Shown here piece after piece: positions 62,196-64,000 of a DNA stretch of 64,000 nt (position 1 is its first letter; each line of letters begins with the position of its first letter). The position numbers and the translations under genes were made by a program. Origin of the DNA: Trichoplax sp. H2 (taxonomy: Eukaryota; Placozoa; Uniplacotomia; Trichoplacea); assembly GCA_003344405.1 (NCBI GenBank), contig NOWV01000268.1, positions 1 to 64,000 of the forward strand, written 5' to 3'. Below the pieces are notes generated by a model. It was not told the DNA's origin. It worked only from the letters and a program-made list of their open reading frames with translations, and searched no databases.

Positions 62196-62430
62196 GTACA
62201 GTACAGTACATAGAACCGTACGGTACTGTCAAAAACAACTACAGTACATACTGTACGTACAGACAGACTGTACTGTAGACTAGTGTAGAGGTCAAAAAAG
62301 CTCTTTGTACTGTACTGTACAGTATAACATTTACTATTCACTTTCTATGGTAAAGCTTACAGTACTGTACTGTAGAGGGTCTCTACTGTACTGTACTGTA
62401 CACTCAGTACAGTACTGGATGTCGCAATGT
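62196..62430. repeat. Self-complementary TGTACTGTACAGTACA tract
   Basis: Continuation of the palindromic low-complexity sequence outside the foldback element. Overlapping open frames on both strands derive from it and are not called. Confidence 0.75.
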
Positions 62431-64000
62431 GGATACTGTACCGTATGGAGCGGCTGTTGAGCTATTGAGCATGACTACGAAGTAGCTCGTCATGGTGGTA
62501 AGAAAAAAAGAAAGGAAACAAAAGATCGCTTGTTGATAGAAGTTCAATGTCACTGCATACCAGATTCCTAGGATTCTGTCTGACATCTGTCCCATCAAAT
62601 GTTTCCAATGTTTCCCTTTTTCTACGGTCAAATGGTCGAATGGGCTAATGCTAACGACCGATCCCAATCCTACCATTTCGCTCTAGAGATAGACACTGTA
62701 GGCATTACTTTGCTTTTATCAAAGATTGATGTACTGCGTCTACCTAATTTTACTAAATGTATCTCAGTGATTCTGCCATTTCTATGAAAAATATCATAAT
62801 TACTTATTGTTGACCTTGAATAAGCATGCTTTGCACTAGGCGTTCCGTTTATTATAAAGGCAAGGTGTTATTTTTATTTACGGAGGGCCTGCTGTGCACA
62901 AGGGCCAAAATCGGGCCACGGCTGTCAAGTTCGTCAAAATGCCTTTCTCTGATACGTGCAGTATAGTGATCAATATGGGTTGACAAGCTATTAGTCCTTG
63001 ATCGTACAATGCTGTACACCTAGGGTGCAATCCAGTGCTCACAATCAGATAGTCACAACAGTCGAACACGAAAAAAAACTCATTTAGATACTGTACAAAA
63101 AACTATTACGGTGAATTTAAATAGATTCATAAACTTGTAAGCTATAAAATTGTAAACTTGGTTCTGTAATTTACCCCAAGTCGACATTAAAATTAATTAA
63201 TAATTATTATGTGCTGAATCCGGTGATAGGTGATTAGTCTCGTCAAAGGGTATCACCACCTGTCAAGGTCGTTCGTTAATCCAGTTAGTACAAAATAGAA
63301 ATACAGAAATATAGGAGTGATCAAAGAGGACCGCTGTGCCAAAAAGAAAATTACTGACAGCACAGGAAATCAAAAAAGAATACTAGGCAGAGTGCTATTT
63401 CCTCACTTTCAATTCGATTTGAACTACACATACATAATTACCCAATACCCCCTCCCCAGCCCTTTTGGCTATTGAACTGTACAGTATTTACTAAAATATA
63501 TTTTGTTTTATGTCTACGGCACATAACAATATGTGTACCAGTATTGCAGGACTCCGGTATAAATTGATAGCAACAGTAATTGAAATAATATCATGCTGCA
63601 TACTCGTGCATAGTTCAGATAATAAATAAAATGTTAAATAGTTAAAAGAGAGTCTCTGTATACAATCGTCACAGATAGATGGTCACAGCATCCGGTATAA
63701 CCCATTTCCAGGAACTAATAAAGCCCAGTCTGCGATCTAAAGCGACATTATGTCTCATTTCAGCCTTTTATTGTTATAAATGCGTTGTCAAGGGGCCGAC
63801 TTGCAAATTACAGATGGTTTACAAAAGACTTTGCTGTCCTACTACAGTATACAATATTGTACACAATGTCAGTGTACGATATACACTTACTGTATATACA
63901 ATATATATATATATATCCGAGTTATGATCAATTATAATAATATTGCGTGATAAATAAAAAAAAAGAAAATGCGTAGTGGTAGTGCTCATGACTCATGATA
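62431..64000. other. Right end, no secure gene
   Basis: A frame at 62599-62787 (+) reads FFYGQMVEWANANDRSQSYH... and a GTAGGC donor could follow ALEIDT, but no family is recognised. Open frames at 62404-62676 (-), 62878-63069 (-) and 63679-63927 (+) also lack features. The right edge contains ATATATAT and A-rich tracts. Confidence 0.3.

Noticed and set aside
61987-62341. Several open frames on both strands
   Set aside because: Products of the foldback element and TGTACTGTACA sequence.
62599-62787. Frame with FFYGQMVEWANANDRSQSYH and a possible donor
   Set aside because: Reads like coding sequence but has no recognisable family and no partner exon in the window, so it is mentioned only in the region note.

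Overview
The window looks like nuclear DNA of an early-branching animal, most likely a placozoan of the Trichoplax type. The gene content is animal (a full-length alpha-catenin, an HPS1/BLOC-3 subunit, a dynein-2 intermediate chain, a SUMO-targeted ubiquitin ligase). The base composition is AT-rich, most introns are 60-300 bp with GT/AG ends, and many introns separate very short exons. The species call is inference; the gene calls rest on protein signatures read exon by exon. Four of the five conserved multi-exon genes are visible as long single ORFs only in fragments; I assembled them by following splice sites and reading phase.

Layout: 1-3100 is repeat-rich (80-bp minisatellite, 150-bp palindromic repeat, self-complementary TGTACTGTACA tracts). 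4658-5812 (+) is an RNF4-type RING ligase in four exons. 7430-9725 holds degenerate tandem repeats and a roughly 0.5-kb duplication meeting at a 20-N gap, probably an assembly artefact. 10214-14253 (-) is a kinesin-light-chain-like TPR protein whose downstream exons appear to add a death-fold domain, interrupted by an in-frame TAA inside an 18-nt GT...AG segment. 18759-20987 (+) and 31511-34105 (+) are two long intronless genes for related alpha-solenoid proteins of unknown function. They flank about 10 kb of diverged tandem-repeat arrays; the second protein ends in a membrane anchor.

35710-40614 (-) is a complete 19-exon HPS1 gene. 41640-43440 is a 170-bp satellite. 44702-48564 (-) is a complete 11-exon ACADSB gene with a PIF1/Helitron-type helicase remnant in intron 1. 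49886-53905 (+) is a complete 16-exon DYNC2I2 (WDR34) gene. 54628-61408 (-) is an alpha-catenin gene with about 20 exons, convergent with DYNC2I2. 61400-62420 contains a foldback element inside palindromic TGTACTGTACA sequence.

There is no operon-like organisation. The conserved genes serve unrelated cell-biological roles: SUMO-directed ubiquitylation, lysosome-related organelle traffic, mitochondrial branched-chain catabolism, ciliary dynein and adherens junctions. The least explained parts are the TPR-death-fold gene and the intronless alpha-solenoid pair with the repeat desert between them. No tRNA, rRNA, CRISPR array or bacterial-type feature was seen.
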